A stretch of 38,578 bases of DNA. Origin: Chromohalobacter beijerinckii. Its GTDB lineage: Bacteria; Pseudomonadota; Gammaproteobacteria; Pseudomonadales; Halomonadaceae. Numbering within the stretch: the first letter of the stretch is position 1; each line of letters begins with the position of its first letter. Below, in pieces: positions 9,065 to 16,557 of this stretch. The translations under genes were made by a program, and so were the position numbers. Below the pieces are notes generated by a model. It ran no database searches, was not told the origin of the DNA, and worked only from the letters and a program-made list of their open reading frames with translations. The stretch spans positions 1 through 38,578 of the forward strand of contig NZ_JAKGAK010000026.1 in NCBI RefSeq assembly GCF_023061185.1, in the 5' to 3' direction.

Positions 9065-9072
9065 TGTATACA
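9065..9072. promoter_or_regulatory. GntR-type operator at the puuE promoter
   Basis: The palindromic core TGTATACA is followed by a run of As and matches sites 9232-9245 and 14353-14366. On the minus strand the extended site reads TTTTTTGTATACAT and is placed to control puuE-allE-allA. Assignment to the GntR protein encoded at 13124-13867 is inferred from recurrence within the cluster. Confidence 0.6.
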
Positions 9073-9202
9073 AAAAATCAATCCCTCTTCGCGCCCTTGC
9101 CGACGCCTCGACTCACTGACCGCAGAAAACGCCATCCGGCGAATTTCGGCGGCTCGAGGCATGTCTGGCGCAGCAGCCGTCCGACATCAGGGCGATCCGG
9201 CA

Positions 9203-9231
9203 TTGACTTATTTTGTATTCAATACTAGAAA
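9203..9231 (+). promoter_or_regulatory. Candidate sigma70 promoter of the racemase gene
   Basis: TTGACT (9203-9208) is separated by 17 bases from TAGAAA (9226-9231). One operator-like sequence lies in the spacer and another just downstream of the -10 box, so a bound repressor would block this promoter. Confidence 0.5.
9211..9224. promoter_or_regulatory. GntR-type operator, upstream copy
   Basis: TTTTGTATTCAATA is an imperfect copy of the palindrome at 9232-9245. The two centres are 21 bp apart, two helical turns, which fits cooperative binding on one DNA face. Confidence 0.5.
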
Positions 9232-9245
9232 TTTTGTAGACAAAA
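9232..9245. promoter_or_regulatory. GntR-type operator, main copy
   Basis: TTTTGTAGACAAAA has perfect 6-bp arms (TTTTGT and ACAAAA) around a central AG. It sits directly before the racemase leader and matches the other cluster sites in the pattern TTTTGTNNACAAAA. Confidence 0.65.
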
Positions 9246-9282
9246 CATGCGCGGCCCCTGCCGCGCACCCAAGGAATGCCCC

Positions 9283-10014
9283 ATGCGCTTGCACCTCATC
9301 AACCCCAACACCAGCACCGGCATGACGACACGCATCGGCGAGTCCGCCAGCCGCATCGCGGCGCCGGGCACCCGGATCGTGGCCACGCAACCGGACAGCG
9401 GCCCGGTGTCCATCGAGGGGCACTTCGACGAGGCGATCAGCGCCGTGGGTGTGACCGAGGAAATCGCCAAGGGCGAGCGCGACGGCAGCGATGCCTACAT
9501 CACCGCCTGCTTCGGCGACCCTGGGCTGATGGCGGCCCGGGAGCTGACCCGCGCGCCGGTGCTGGGCATCGCCGAGGCCGGCTTTCACGTGGCCAGCCTT
9601 ATCAGCACGCGCTTTTCCATCGTCACGACGCTGAGCCGAACCGGCATCATCGCCGAGCACCTGCTGCAAGCCTATGGCTTCGCGCATCATTGCCGTCGTA
9701 TCCGTGCCGCGGAAATCCCCGTGCTCGACCTGGAGGACAATGGCGACGCCGCCCTCACGCGGGTGATCGAGACCTGCCGGCGCGCCCGGGACGAGGACGG
9801 CATCGGCGCCATCGTGCTCGGCTGCGGCGGCATGGCCGATCTGCGCGCCACCATCGAAGAAGCGGTGGGCATCCCCATCGTCGAGGGGGTCACCGCCGCC
9901 GTGAAATTGGCCGAGGCGCTGGTCGGCCTCGGGCTCGGCACCAGCAAGCATGGCGACCTCGCCTTTCCGCGTCCCAAGTCCTTCACCGGCCATTTCGCCC
10001 ATTTATCACGCTAA
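9283..10014 (+). CDS. Asp/Glu/hydantoin racemase family, probable allantoin racemase
   Basis: A 243-residue member of the Asp/Glu/hydantoin racemase superfamily, which inverts a stereocentre with two cysteines acting as acid and base. Both are present: Cys76 in ITACFGDPGL and Cys181 in VLGCGGMADL. The N-terminus LHLINPNTSTGMT is typical of the hydantoin/allantoin racemase branch (HpxA, HyuE). Placed divergently from puuE within a purine-breakdown cluster, the likely role is interconversion of (R)- and (S)-allantoin so that allantoinase can use both. ATG 9283 is chosen because AAGGA lies 8 bases upstream and the earlier in-frame ATG at 9247 adds residues unlike the family. Two GntR-type operators overlap its promoter. 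Confidence 0.88.
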   Translation: MRLHLINPNTSTGMTTRIGESASRIAAPGTRIVATQPDSGPVSIEGHFDEAISAVGVTEEIAKGERDGSDAYITACFGDPGLMAARELTRAPVLGIAEAGFHVASLISTRFSIVTTLSRTGIIAEHLLQAYGFAHHCRRIRAAEIPVLDLEDNGDAALTRVIETCRRARDEDGIGAIVLGCGGMADLRATIEEAVGIPIVEGVTAAVKLAEALVGLGLGTSKHGDLAFPRPKSFTGHFAHLSR

Positions 10015-10226
10015 TGCCCGCAAACGGGGGGAGCCACGTTTTCGCGCCACGACCCATACTCGCTAACGCTCGAGCATGAAGCATCACCGGCGTCCTCTTG
10101 CCGACAATCACAACACCAGGGCGCCTGACAGATAGCCAAACAGCAGCACGCTACGCCACTCGGACGCCCCCCAGCGGGGCGCACAACAACAAATCGCGGG
10201 GCACGGTCCCGCCCGAGGAAAGCGTC

Positions 10227-11574
10227 ATGACAAGCGACTCCGCCACGTCGGAAGGGCCGCGCCCTGCCGGCAAGGCACCGGGACAAGAGTCCCTGGACCC
10301 ACAGCGTACCCGCATCATGGGACGCCTCTCCTATCTACTGGCCTGGTTTGGCGGCTGCGTGTCGATCGGCACCTTCGCCATGGGCTCGAGCATCGTCGGT
10401 ACGCTCAACCTGTTGCAGGCCTCGCTGGCGATCGCCATCGGCTGCTTCGTGATCGGCGTCGCGCTGACGATCAACGGCGCCGCCGGCTACAAGTACGGCA
10501 TTCCTTTCATGGTCCAGGCACGCAGCGCCTTCGGCTTTACCGGCACGCGCTTGCCGGGGCTCATCCGCGCGGTGCCGGCCATCGTCTGGTACGGATTTCA
10601 GAGCTGGATCGGCGCCGGCGCCCTGAACGCCGTCTCCGACCCTGCTGGGCTTCGACAATCTGGTGTTCTATTTCATCGCCTTCCAGCTCTTGCAGATCGC
10701 CCTGTCGGTGTTCGGCTTTCAGGGCATCAAGTGGCTGGAAAACATCGGCAGTGGCTTCATCCTGGCCTCGCTGGTCTACATGTTCTTCAGCGTGCTCGAC
10801 AAGTACGGCGATGTGATCGGCGAACAACTGATCGACATCGACGGCACCTGGGGACTGCCCTTCTGGGGCGCGACGATGCTGTTCCTGGGCATCTACAGCA
10901 CCATGATCCTCAATGCCAGCGACTACTCCCGCGAGCTCAAGCACGGCAGCGGGCCGGGGCTTCTGACCACGCTCTACGCCATGTCGATTTTGCCCTGCAC
11001 GCTGTTCATGGGCTTGATCGGGCTGATGGTCTCCGGTGCCACCGGCGTCGCCGATCCCATCGATGTCTTCGCCAATGCCGTCGACAATCCACCGCTTCTG
11101 ATCACCACCCTGCTGTTCATCGCCTTCGCCCAGGTCACCACCAACGTGCTCAACAATGTGGTGCCCCCCACCTATGTGCTGATGGACGTCTTCAAGCTGA
11201 AATTCCGCAGCGCCACCGTGATCGTGGGGTTGCTGGCCTTCGCGACCTTTCCCTGGGAGCTGGTCAAGGACGATTCCGCGGCCGGACTGCAGCTGTTCGT
11301 GCAGACCTATTCGGCGTTTCTGGGGCCGATCTTCGCGATCATGGCGGTGGATTATTACCTCATTCGCCGGCGCACGCTGGATCTCGACAAGCTCTATGAC
11401 GCGCATGGCCCTTATCGCGGCATCAATTACGCCGCCTGCATCGCCACGCTGATCGACGCCCTGGTGGCGCTCAACGTTTCGGCGGTCTCGTGGTACGCGA
11501 GCCTGCTGCCGGCCGGCCTCGCCTATTACCTGCTGATGCGCCACTGGCCGGCCTGTCGGCGTTTCAACCAATGA
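10227..11574 (+). pseudogene. NCS1-family purine/allantoin permease, frameshifted
   Basis: A nucleobase-cation-symport-1 permease split across two frames. The start at 10227 has GAGGAAA upstream. The first frame gives 138 residues with SIGTFAMGSSIVG, the KYGIPF motif and AVPAIVWYGFQSWIGAGALN, all NCS1 features, up to about 10640. Similarity then jumps to the frame that begins CTG-CTG-GGC at 10642 (LLGFDNLVFYFIAFQ) and runs to 11574 with GIKWLENIG, DYSRE and PPTYVL. The break is at the run around 10638-10642 (GAC-C-CTG): one base too many or two too few. Reading across it gives about 449 residues, a normal size. It may be a true null allele or a sequencing error; the rest of both halves shows no decay. 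Such a permease would import allantoin or a related purine. Confidence 0.8.
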
Positions 11575-11622
11575 CGATCACGCTGTTTTTCACGACGATG
11601 CCTACCGACATAGAGCGCTGCC

Positions 11623-13080
11623 ATGAACGATAACGACCTGCGCCTCACGGCGCCTGATGCAAGTCTCTACAACGCCGATCTGGCGCCGCTGCCCCATGCC
11701 GAACGCCGCTGGGGCGCCTTCGAGATCTTCAATGTCTGGGCCAACGATATCCAGAGCCTGTTCGGCTACACCCTGGCCGCGTCATTGTTTCTGAGCTACG
11801 GCCTCAACGGCTGGGCGGTCATGGCCGCCATCATCCTCGCCGGCCTGGTGGTCATGGTGCTGGTCAACCTGACCGGGCGCCCCAGCGTCAAATACGGCAT
11901 TCCGTTTCCGGTGGTGGTACGCGCCAGCCTCGGCGTGCACGGCGCTAACCTGCCGGCGATGCTGCGCGCGGTGATCGGCATCTTCTGGTACGGCGTGCAA
12001 ACCTACTTCGCCTCCACGGCCGTCACACTCTTGCTGACCGCGCTGGGCGTGCCGGAGGGCGGCCAGTTCCTGGGGCTGTCGAGCGTGGCCTGGCTGGCCT
12101 TCGTGGTGGTGTGGGCCTTTCAACTGGCGATGTTCTGGGCGGGCATCGAGCGCATCAAGCACTTCCTCAACTGGGCCGGGCCGCTGGTCTACGCGGTCAT
12201 GATCGTGCTGATGGGCGTGGTCTGGTGGCAAGCCGGCGCCTCGCTGCTGCCGGCCATCGGCAACATCTTCAGCGGCAACAGCGACGCCGCCGGCAGCGCC
12301 GTCGGTGCCTTTTTCACCATTGTCGGCACCATGATCGCGTACTTCGCCGCGGTGGTGATCAACTTCGGCGACTTCGCGCGCTTCGTGAAAAGCGAGCGCG
12401 CCATGCGGCTCGGCAACTGGCTCGGGCTGCCGCTCAACGTCGCGGTGTTCTCGTTCATCGCCCTGATCATCACCGCCGGCACGCTCGCCTTGTTCGGCGA
12501 GGCACTGACCAACCCCTCGGACATCGTCGACCGCGTCGATAGTCTGCCGCTGACGATCGTCGCCGCACTGACCTTTTTCGCTGCCACCGTGGGCATCAAT
12601 CTGGTCGCCAACTTCATTCCTCCCGCCTATGACTTGTCCAACCTGTTCCCGCGCCGCATCAACTTTCGGATCGGCGGGCTGATCACGGCGCTCATCGCCT
12701 TCTTCATCGGGGCCTTGTGGGTCAGCGTGATCAGCCGGATCGGCATTCCCGGCTTCGTCAACGCCATCGGCGCCGTCATCGCGCCGTTCTACGGCATCAT
12801 CGTGATCGACTACTACGTCATCCGCCGAGGCCGACTCGACGTTCAGGCGCTGTTCTCCACCGCACCGGGCAGTGCCTATTACTATCAGAATGGCAGGAAC
12901 CGACGCGCCCTGATCGCCTTCGCCGTCGGCGCGCTGTTCTCGCTGGCCTCGGTCTGGGTGCCGGCGCTCGCCGCACTGGAAGGGTTCGCATGGCTGCTCG
13001 GCGCGAGCCTGGGAGGTGCGTGCTACTACGCCCTGATGCGCGGGCACGCCGTGTCCACCGCGCCGTCGGGTGCGCCATGA
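11623..13080 (+). CDS. NCS1-family purine/allantoin permease
   Basis: A 485-residue intact NCS1 permease with about twelve membrane segments. Recognisable features are the family's NVWANDIQSLFGY near residue 38, VKYGIPFPVVVRAS near 87, RAVIGIFWYGVQTYF near 118, GDFARF near 250, and the late YYVIRRGRLDV near 400. The subfamily resembles PucI/AllP allantoin permeases; uracil or cytosine/purine uptake cannot be excluded. It lies 48 bases after the frameshifted paralogue and is probably co-transcribed with it and the racemase. A short GAG lies before ATG 11623. If the first permease is truly dead, this one would carry the uptake role alone. Confidence 0.88.
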   Translation: MNDNDLRLTAPDASLYNADLAPLPHAERRWGAFEIFNVWANDIQSLFGYTLAASLFLSYGLNGWAVMAAIILAGLVVMVLVNLTGRPSVKYGIPFPVVVRASLGVHGANLPAMLRAVIGIFWYGVQTYFASTAVTLLLTALGVPEGGQFLGLSSVAWLAFVVVWAFQLAMFWAGIERIKHFLNWAGPLVYAVMIVLMGVVWWQAGASLLPAIGNIFSGNSDAAGSAVGAFFTIVGTMIAYFAAVVINFGDFARFVKSERAMRLGNWLGLPLNVAVFSFIALIITAGTLALFGEALTNPSDIVDRVDSLPLTIVAALTFFAATVGINLVANFIPPAYDLSNLFPRRINFRIGGLITALIAFFIGALWVSVISRIGIPGFVNAIGAVIAPFYGIIVIDYYVIRRGRLDVQALFSTAPGSAYYYQNGRNRRALIAFAVGALFSLASVWVPALAALEGFAWLLGASLGGACYYALMRGHAVSTAPSGAP

Positions 13081-13102
13081 AGGCGTACGGTATCTTGAAT
13101 GT

Positions 13103-13120
13103 CCCGCCGGCGACGGCGGG
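13103..13120. terminator. Stem-loop between convergent permease and GntR genes
   Basis: A 7-bp GC-only stem (CCCGCCG/CGGCGGG) with a GCGA tetraloop lies between converging gene ends. There is no T tract on either side, so intrinsic termination is uncertain. Confidence 0.35.
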
Positions 13121-13123
13121 GCA

Positions 13124-13867
13124 TCAGCCGAGCGCGCCGTCGAAGATCCGCTTCAGGTCCGGGGTTTCTTCGGGCGCCTCGGCAATGGAGAGCGAGGCTT
13201 CGATGGCCTTGAGATGGCGCTGCATGAAGGCGCGGGCACGCTCGCCGCTGCCGTTTTCGAGGTGGCGAATCAGTTCGTCGTGGTCGTGCGACTCGCAACC
13301 GAGGTGGCCGGTGTTGCCGTAAACCGCCAGGATCAGCGACGAGCGCGAGCATAACCGGCCGACGAATTCGCTGAGCGTGGCGTTGCCCGCCAGCTCGGCC
13401 AGACGCACATGGAAAGCCGCCGACAGCTTGATCGCCTCGCTCTGCTTGCCGGCCTTGAGTGCCTGACGCTCGCGGCGCGCGTCGTCGCGCAGCCGCGCCA
13501 CATCCGCCGCCGTGGCCCGCTGCACGACCTGCTCCATCAGCCCGCACTCGACCAGTTGCCGCGCGGCGAAGACATCGCGCGCTTCCTCGGCGGTCGGCCG
13601 CGAGACGCTCGCGCCGCGACGTGGCGTCAAGGTGACGAGATGCTCCAGGGCCAGGCGTTGCAGGATTTTGCGGATGCCGGTGCGGCTGACACCGAAGACG
13701 TCCGACAGGGCATCCTCGCGCAGACGTGCACCGGGCTGCAGGCGATGTTCGATGATGGCGTCGCTGATCGCGCGATAGATGGCGTCATGACGCTGCGCAC
13801 CGTCGCCGGCCTTGCCCTCGTTGCGACGCGTTTTCTTGGCGGCATGCGCCTGACGTGACTCGCTCAT
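13124..13867 (-). CDS. GntR-family (FadR/FCD subfamily) regulator of the purine cluster
   Basis: A 247-residue regulator. A winged helix-turn-helix spans about residues 25-95 (HDAIYRAISDAIIEHRLQPG, then LSDVFGVSRTGIRKILQRLA). An FCD ligand-binding domain of helices follows (about 100-235), with the expected His-rich centre including AAFHVRLAELAGN. GGAG lies 6 bases before ATG 13867. The gene is 50 bases downstream of uraH on the same strand and embedded in the purine cluster. TTTTGTATACAAAA-like sites recur at three promoters here; FadR-subfamily GntR proteins often bind short palindromes of this type, so I infer it is the cluster's ligand-responsive repressor. The ligand is unknown. Confidence 0.88.
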   Translation of the reverse strand: MSESRQAHAAKKTRRNEGKAGDGAQRHDAIYRAISDAIIEHRLQPGARLREDALSDVFGVSRTGIRKILQRLALEHLVTLTPRRGASVSRPTAEEARDVFAARQLVECGLMEQVVQRATAADVARLRDDARRERQALKAGKQSEAIKLSAAFHVRLAELAGNATLSEFVGRLCSRSSLILAVYGNTGHLGCESHDHDELIRHLENGSGERARAFMQRHLKAIEASLSIAEAPEETPDLKRIFDGALG

Positions 13868-13917
13868 TCACGGCTCCCGAATGCATTTGCGCTGATCATC
13901 GCATTGCCCGCCCGACA

Positions 13918-14274
13918 TCAGCTACCGCGGTAGGTGGAATAACCGAAGGGGGACAGCAACAGCGGGACATGGTAGTGGGCGCCCGCATCGTCGATGCCGA
14001 AGCGCAGCGGAATCCGCGCCAGAAAGCGCGGCCCCGTCGGCGGGACCTCGTCCTGGCGATCGAGATACTCGCCGGCCTCGAACAGCAGCTCGTACTCGCC
14101 CACCCGGAAGGCTTCGCCCTCCAGCAGCGGTCCATCGCAACGGCCATCCTCGTTGGTCACGAACTCGCCCAGCGCCTGGCGGGTGTCGCCATCGAGCCGA
14201 TACAGCGACAGGCGCATGCCGCGTGCGGGGCAGCCCCGAGCGGTGTCCAGAACGTGCGTGGTGAGATAGCCCAT
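13918..14274 (-). CDS. uraH: 5-hydroxyisourate hydrolase UraH (transthyretin-like)
   Basis: A 118-residue transthyretin-related protein that hydrolyses 5-hydroxyisourate, the product of urate oxidation, to OHCU. The family hallmarks are present: LTTHVLD at the start with His7, Arg45 in DGRCDGPL, His100 in [17 protein letters not shown], and the C-terminal tetrapeptide Tyr-Arg-Gly-Ser. AAGGAGTGACC precedes ATG 14274. The frame remains open upstream to 14883, but that part is the antisense of uraD. It is divergent from uraD, with a shared operator between them, and is followed by the GntR gene in the same direction. Confidence 0.93.
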   Translation of the reverse strand: MGYLTTHVLDTARGCPARGMRLSLYRLDGDTRQALGEFVTNEDGRCDGPLLEGEAFRVGEYELLFEAGEYLDRQDEVPPTGPRFLARIPLRFGIDDAGAHYHVPLLLSPFGYSTYRGS

Positions 14275-14352
14275 GGTCACTCCTTGCGATCGTCGGCGGG
14301 CATCGAGCGGCGGCCCGGGATGGACGCCCGTGGCGCCACCGCTTACCCTGAT

Positions 14353-14366
14353 TTTTGTATACAACA
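14353..14366. promoter_or_regulatory. GntR-type operator between uraH and uraD
   Basis: TTTTGTATACAACA contains the TGTATACA core found upstream of puuE. It is centred in the 123-base divergent interval 32-45 bases before the uraD start and could act on both genes. Confidence 0.6.
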
Positions 14367-14397
14367 ATCCCGAACAACATAGCATCAGGAGACGCGC

Positions 14398-14922
14398 ATG
14401 CGCCATGCCCTGCTCTCGCCGCGCCCCACGCAACTCGACCGCGAGGCCTTCGTGGCCGCGTATGGCGGCATCTACGAACACTCTCCGTGGATCGCCGAAG
14501 CGGTATGGGACGCCGGCCTCGACACCCGCCACGACAGCCCCGCGGGTCTCGCCGAGGCAATGGCCGCCGTGCTCGACGCCGCCCCCGCCGAGCGCCAGCT
14601 CACGGTCATCCGTGCGCACCCCGACTTGGCCGGCAAGGTCGCGCTGGCTGGCGGGCTGACCCAGGCCTCGAGCCAGGAACAGGCCGGTGCCGGGCTCGAT
14701 CAGTGTACCCCGGACGAGCTGGCCCGCTTCGAGCGCCTGAACGCCGACTACCAGGCACGCTTCGGCTTTCCCTTCGTGATGGCGGTCAAGGGCTACCACC
14801 GTCACGAGATTCTCGATGCCTTCGAGCTCCGCCTCGCGCATGGGCCCGACGAGGAACGCCGCACCGCCATCGCGCAGATCCATCGCATCGCGCGACTACG
14901 CCTGGACGCCCATGCCACCTGA
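14398..14922 (+). CDS. uraD: OHCU decarboxylase UraD
   Basis: A 174-residue all-helical enzyme that decarboxylates 2-oxo-4-hydroxy-4-carboxy-5-ureidoimidazoline to (S)-allantoin. The catalytic histidine is His74 in RAHPDLAGK. Other family features are the N-terminal [46 protein letters not shown] near 110-135, and the helix with Glu/Asp-rich [20 protein letters not shown] precedes ATG 14398. With uraH it converts the urate oxidation product to (S)-allantoin, which feeds puuE. The urate-oxidising enzyme itself is not encoded in this window. Confidence 0.93.
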   Translation: MRHALLSPRPTQLDREAFVAAYGGIYEHSPWIAEAVWDAGLDTRHDSPAGLAEAMAAVLDAAPAERQLTVIRAHPDLAGKVALAGGLTQASSQEQAGAGLDQCTPDELARFERLNADYQARFGFPFVMAVKGYHRHEILDAFELRLAHGPDEERRTAIAQIHRIARLRLDAHAT

Positions 14923-14984
14923 AGGCCGTCCTGCATCGGAATGAGCGGCAGCGTGCGTCTTTGGTGGGCTGGCGAGGCAGCGGA

Positions 14985-15009
14985 ATTCATGGAAGAATTT
15001 TCCATGAAT
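14985..15009. promoter_or_regulatory. Perfect 25-bp palindrome, IclR-type operator
   Basis: Ten-base arms ATTCATGGAA (14985-14994) and TTCCATGAAT (15000-15009) flank GAATT. The ATGGAA-N5-TTCCAT core resembles IclR-family operators. It lies just before the IclR gene, suggesting autoregulation. Confidence 0.65.
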
Positions 15010-15031
15010 GCTTCGTGAGAGAGAGCCAGGC

Positions 15032-15862
15032 GTGACGGAAAGCAAACGCAAGACGGTCGGACGCCCCGCCGGCAACGGCAAGGCCGCCAGCGGCCACAGC
15101 CAATCGCTGGTGCGGGGCCTGAATATCCTCGAAGGGCTCGCTGCCGCTCCCGGAGGGCTGGCACTGTCCGATATCGCCCAGATCGTGGGTCTGGCCCCGT
15201 CGACCACGCACCGCTTGCTGCAGGCGCTCCACCAGCAGGGCTTCATCGCCCAGGACGCGGAGATGGGCGTGTGGCATATCGACGCCAAGACATTCCGCGT
15301 GGGCAATGCCTTCCTCGAGGCACGCGATTTCGTCGCCACCGCCCGCCCCTTCCTGCATCAATTGACGGCGGAGACCGAGGAAACCGCCAACCTGGGTATC
15401 CGGGATCAGGGCATGGCCGTGTTCCTCGCCCAGAGCGAGTCGCCGCAGATGATGCGCATGATCACGCGGCTGGGCTCGCGCGCCCCGCTGCACGCCTCGG
15501 GCGTCGGCAAGGCCCTGCTCGCCTGGCTGCCGCGCGACGAGGTCGAGCGCATCCTCCACACGCGCGGCCTCGACAAGGTGACGCCCAATACCCTCGACAC
15601 CCCATCCCGCCTGCGCGACGCCCTCGGCGAGATCCGCCGCCAGGGCTATGCCTGCGACCGCGAGGAACACGCCATCGGCCTCAACTGCGTTGCAGCGACG
15701 CTGCACGACGAGAACGGCCTGCCGCTCGCTGCCATCTCGGTGTCCGGTCCCGCCGCACGCATTCCCGAAGCACGGCTCGCCGAACTCGGCGGCCTGGTGA
15801 GCCGCGCCGCCCGCGAGATCACGGCACGCCTGGGCGGGCGGCTGCCCAGCGATGCCGACTGA
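15032..15862 (+). CDS. IclR-family transcriptional regulator
   Basis: A 276-residue regulator. It has an N-terminal winged helix (about residues 25-85: SLVRGLNILEGLA, then LSDIAQIVGLAPSTTHRLLQAL) and a C-terminal GAF-like effector domain with the IclR signature (RAPLHASGVGKALLAWLP, then GYACDREEHAIGLNCVAA and AAISVSGPAARI). I chose GTG 15032; an ATG at 15008 in the same frame lies inside the 25-bp palindrome, which is better explained as operator than coding sequence. The protein resembles AllR-type and other IclR regulators of small-acid catabolism. It follows uraD by about 110 bases and may act on glyoxylate or allantoin metabolism, but the target is not shown by the sequence. It could instead belong to the next module. 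Confidence 0.85.
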   Translation: MTESKRKTVGRPAGNGKAASGHSQSLVRGLNILEGLAAAPGGLALSDIAQIVGLAPSTTHRLLQALHQQGFIAQDAEMGVWHIDAKTFRVGNAFLEARDFVATARPFLHQLTAETEETANLGIRDQGMAVFLAQSESPQMMRMITRLGSRAPLHASGVGKALLAWLPRDEVERILHTRGLDKVTPNTLDTPSRLRDALGEIRRQGYACDREEHAIGLNCVAATLHDENGLPLAAISVSGPAARIPEARLAELGGLVSRAAREITARLGGRLPSDAD

Positions 15863-15905
15863 CGCCGCCTCGTCGCCGCCCACGGCCACAGGACAGCGCA
15901 TGCTG

Positions 15906-15911
15906 TACAAT
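15906..15911 (+). promoter_or_regulatory. Possible -10 box before the BetI-like gene
   Basis: TACAAT, preceded directly by TG, lies 36 bases before the inferred ATT start. No convincing -35 element was found. Confidence 0.3.
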
Positions 15912-15946
15912 GCCCCTTCGGCACACCAACTGCGGGAATCGAGACC

Positions 15947-16549
15947 ATTAGCAAGCAGCGCCAGCGTATCGAGCCCGAAACACGCAAGCGAACCATCATC
16001 GAGGCAACGCTCAAGTGCGTGACGCGTTACGGCCATGCCGGCACGACGATGACGCGCGTCGCACGTGAGGCCGGCACCTCCATAGGCTTGGTGAGTCACT
16101 ACTTTCAATCCAAGGAATCGCTCATGCTGGCGGCCTACCAGGAGCTCACCGAGCAGCTGCGCCGGGAGAGCGACCAGCGCGATGCCGCATTGGAGTGCTC
16201 CGCACGTGAGCGGCTGACGCTCATGATTCGTTCAGCCTTCAAGAGCGAGATATTCAACCAGCAGGTACTGGCCTCCTGGGTAGGTTTCTGGAGTGCCGCT
16301 GTGGCAACGCCCAGTCTGGCGAGTCTCAACCGGAAGCTTTACGAAGAGTATCGGGAGGAGATGCAGTCACTCGTCGAGGCCATTGCCATCGAAGAAGGAC
16401 GTGTTATCGATGCGAAGGGCATTGCTCGAATTCTGACAGCACTGGTAGACGGCTATTGGTTGGAGTGGGCACTTGATCCCGAGGCTTTCAAAGTCGAAGA
16501 GGCGCTGCAGGATTCCTTGGAAATCGCTGAGCGCCTGCTTCGAGATTAA
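15947..16549 (+). CDS. TetR-family regulator, BetI-like, apparent ATT start
   Basis: A TetR-family repressor of about 200 residues resembling BetI. The helix-turn-helix is TMTRVAREAGTSIGLVSHYFQSKESLM, and the C-terminal ligand domain has ASWVGFWSAAVATPSL and ALVDGYWLEWAL, close to BetI. The first canonical start in frame is GTG 16019, but it would remove helix 1 (RKRTIIEATLKCV), which is clearly coded in the same frame upstream. Between the frame's last upstream stop region and that helix there is no ATG, GTG or TTG; the best placed codon is ATT 15947 (Ile-Ser-Lys-Gln-Arg), with GGGA 9 bases before it. That gives the family's usual length. The gene converges on the substrate-binding protein with only 8 bases between stops. 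It is the candidate regulator of the adjoining oxidation module. Confidence 0.75.
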   Translation: MSKQRQRIEPETRKRTIIEATLKCVTRYGHAGTTMTRVAREAGTSIGLVSHYFQSKESLMLAAYQELTEQLRRESDQRDAALECSARERLTLMIRSAFKSEIFNQQVLASWVGFWSAAVATPSLASLNRKLYEEYREEMQSLVEAIAIEEGRVIDAKGIARILTALVDGYWLEWALDPEAFKVEEALQDSLEIAERLLRD

Positions 16550-16557
16550 GCCATTAT

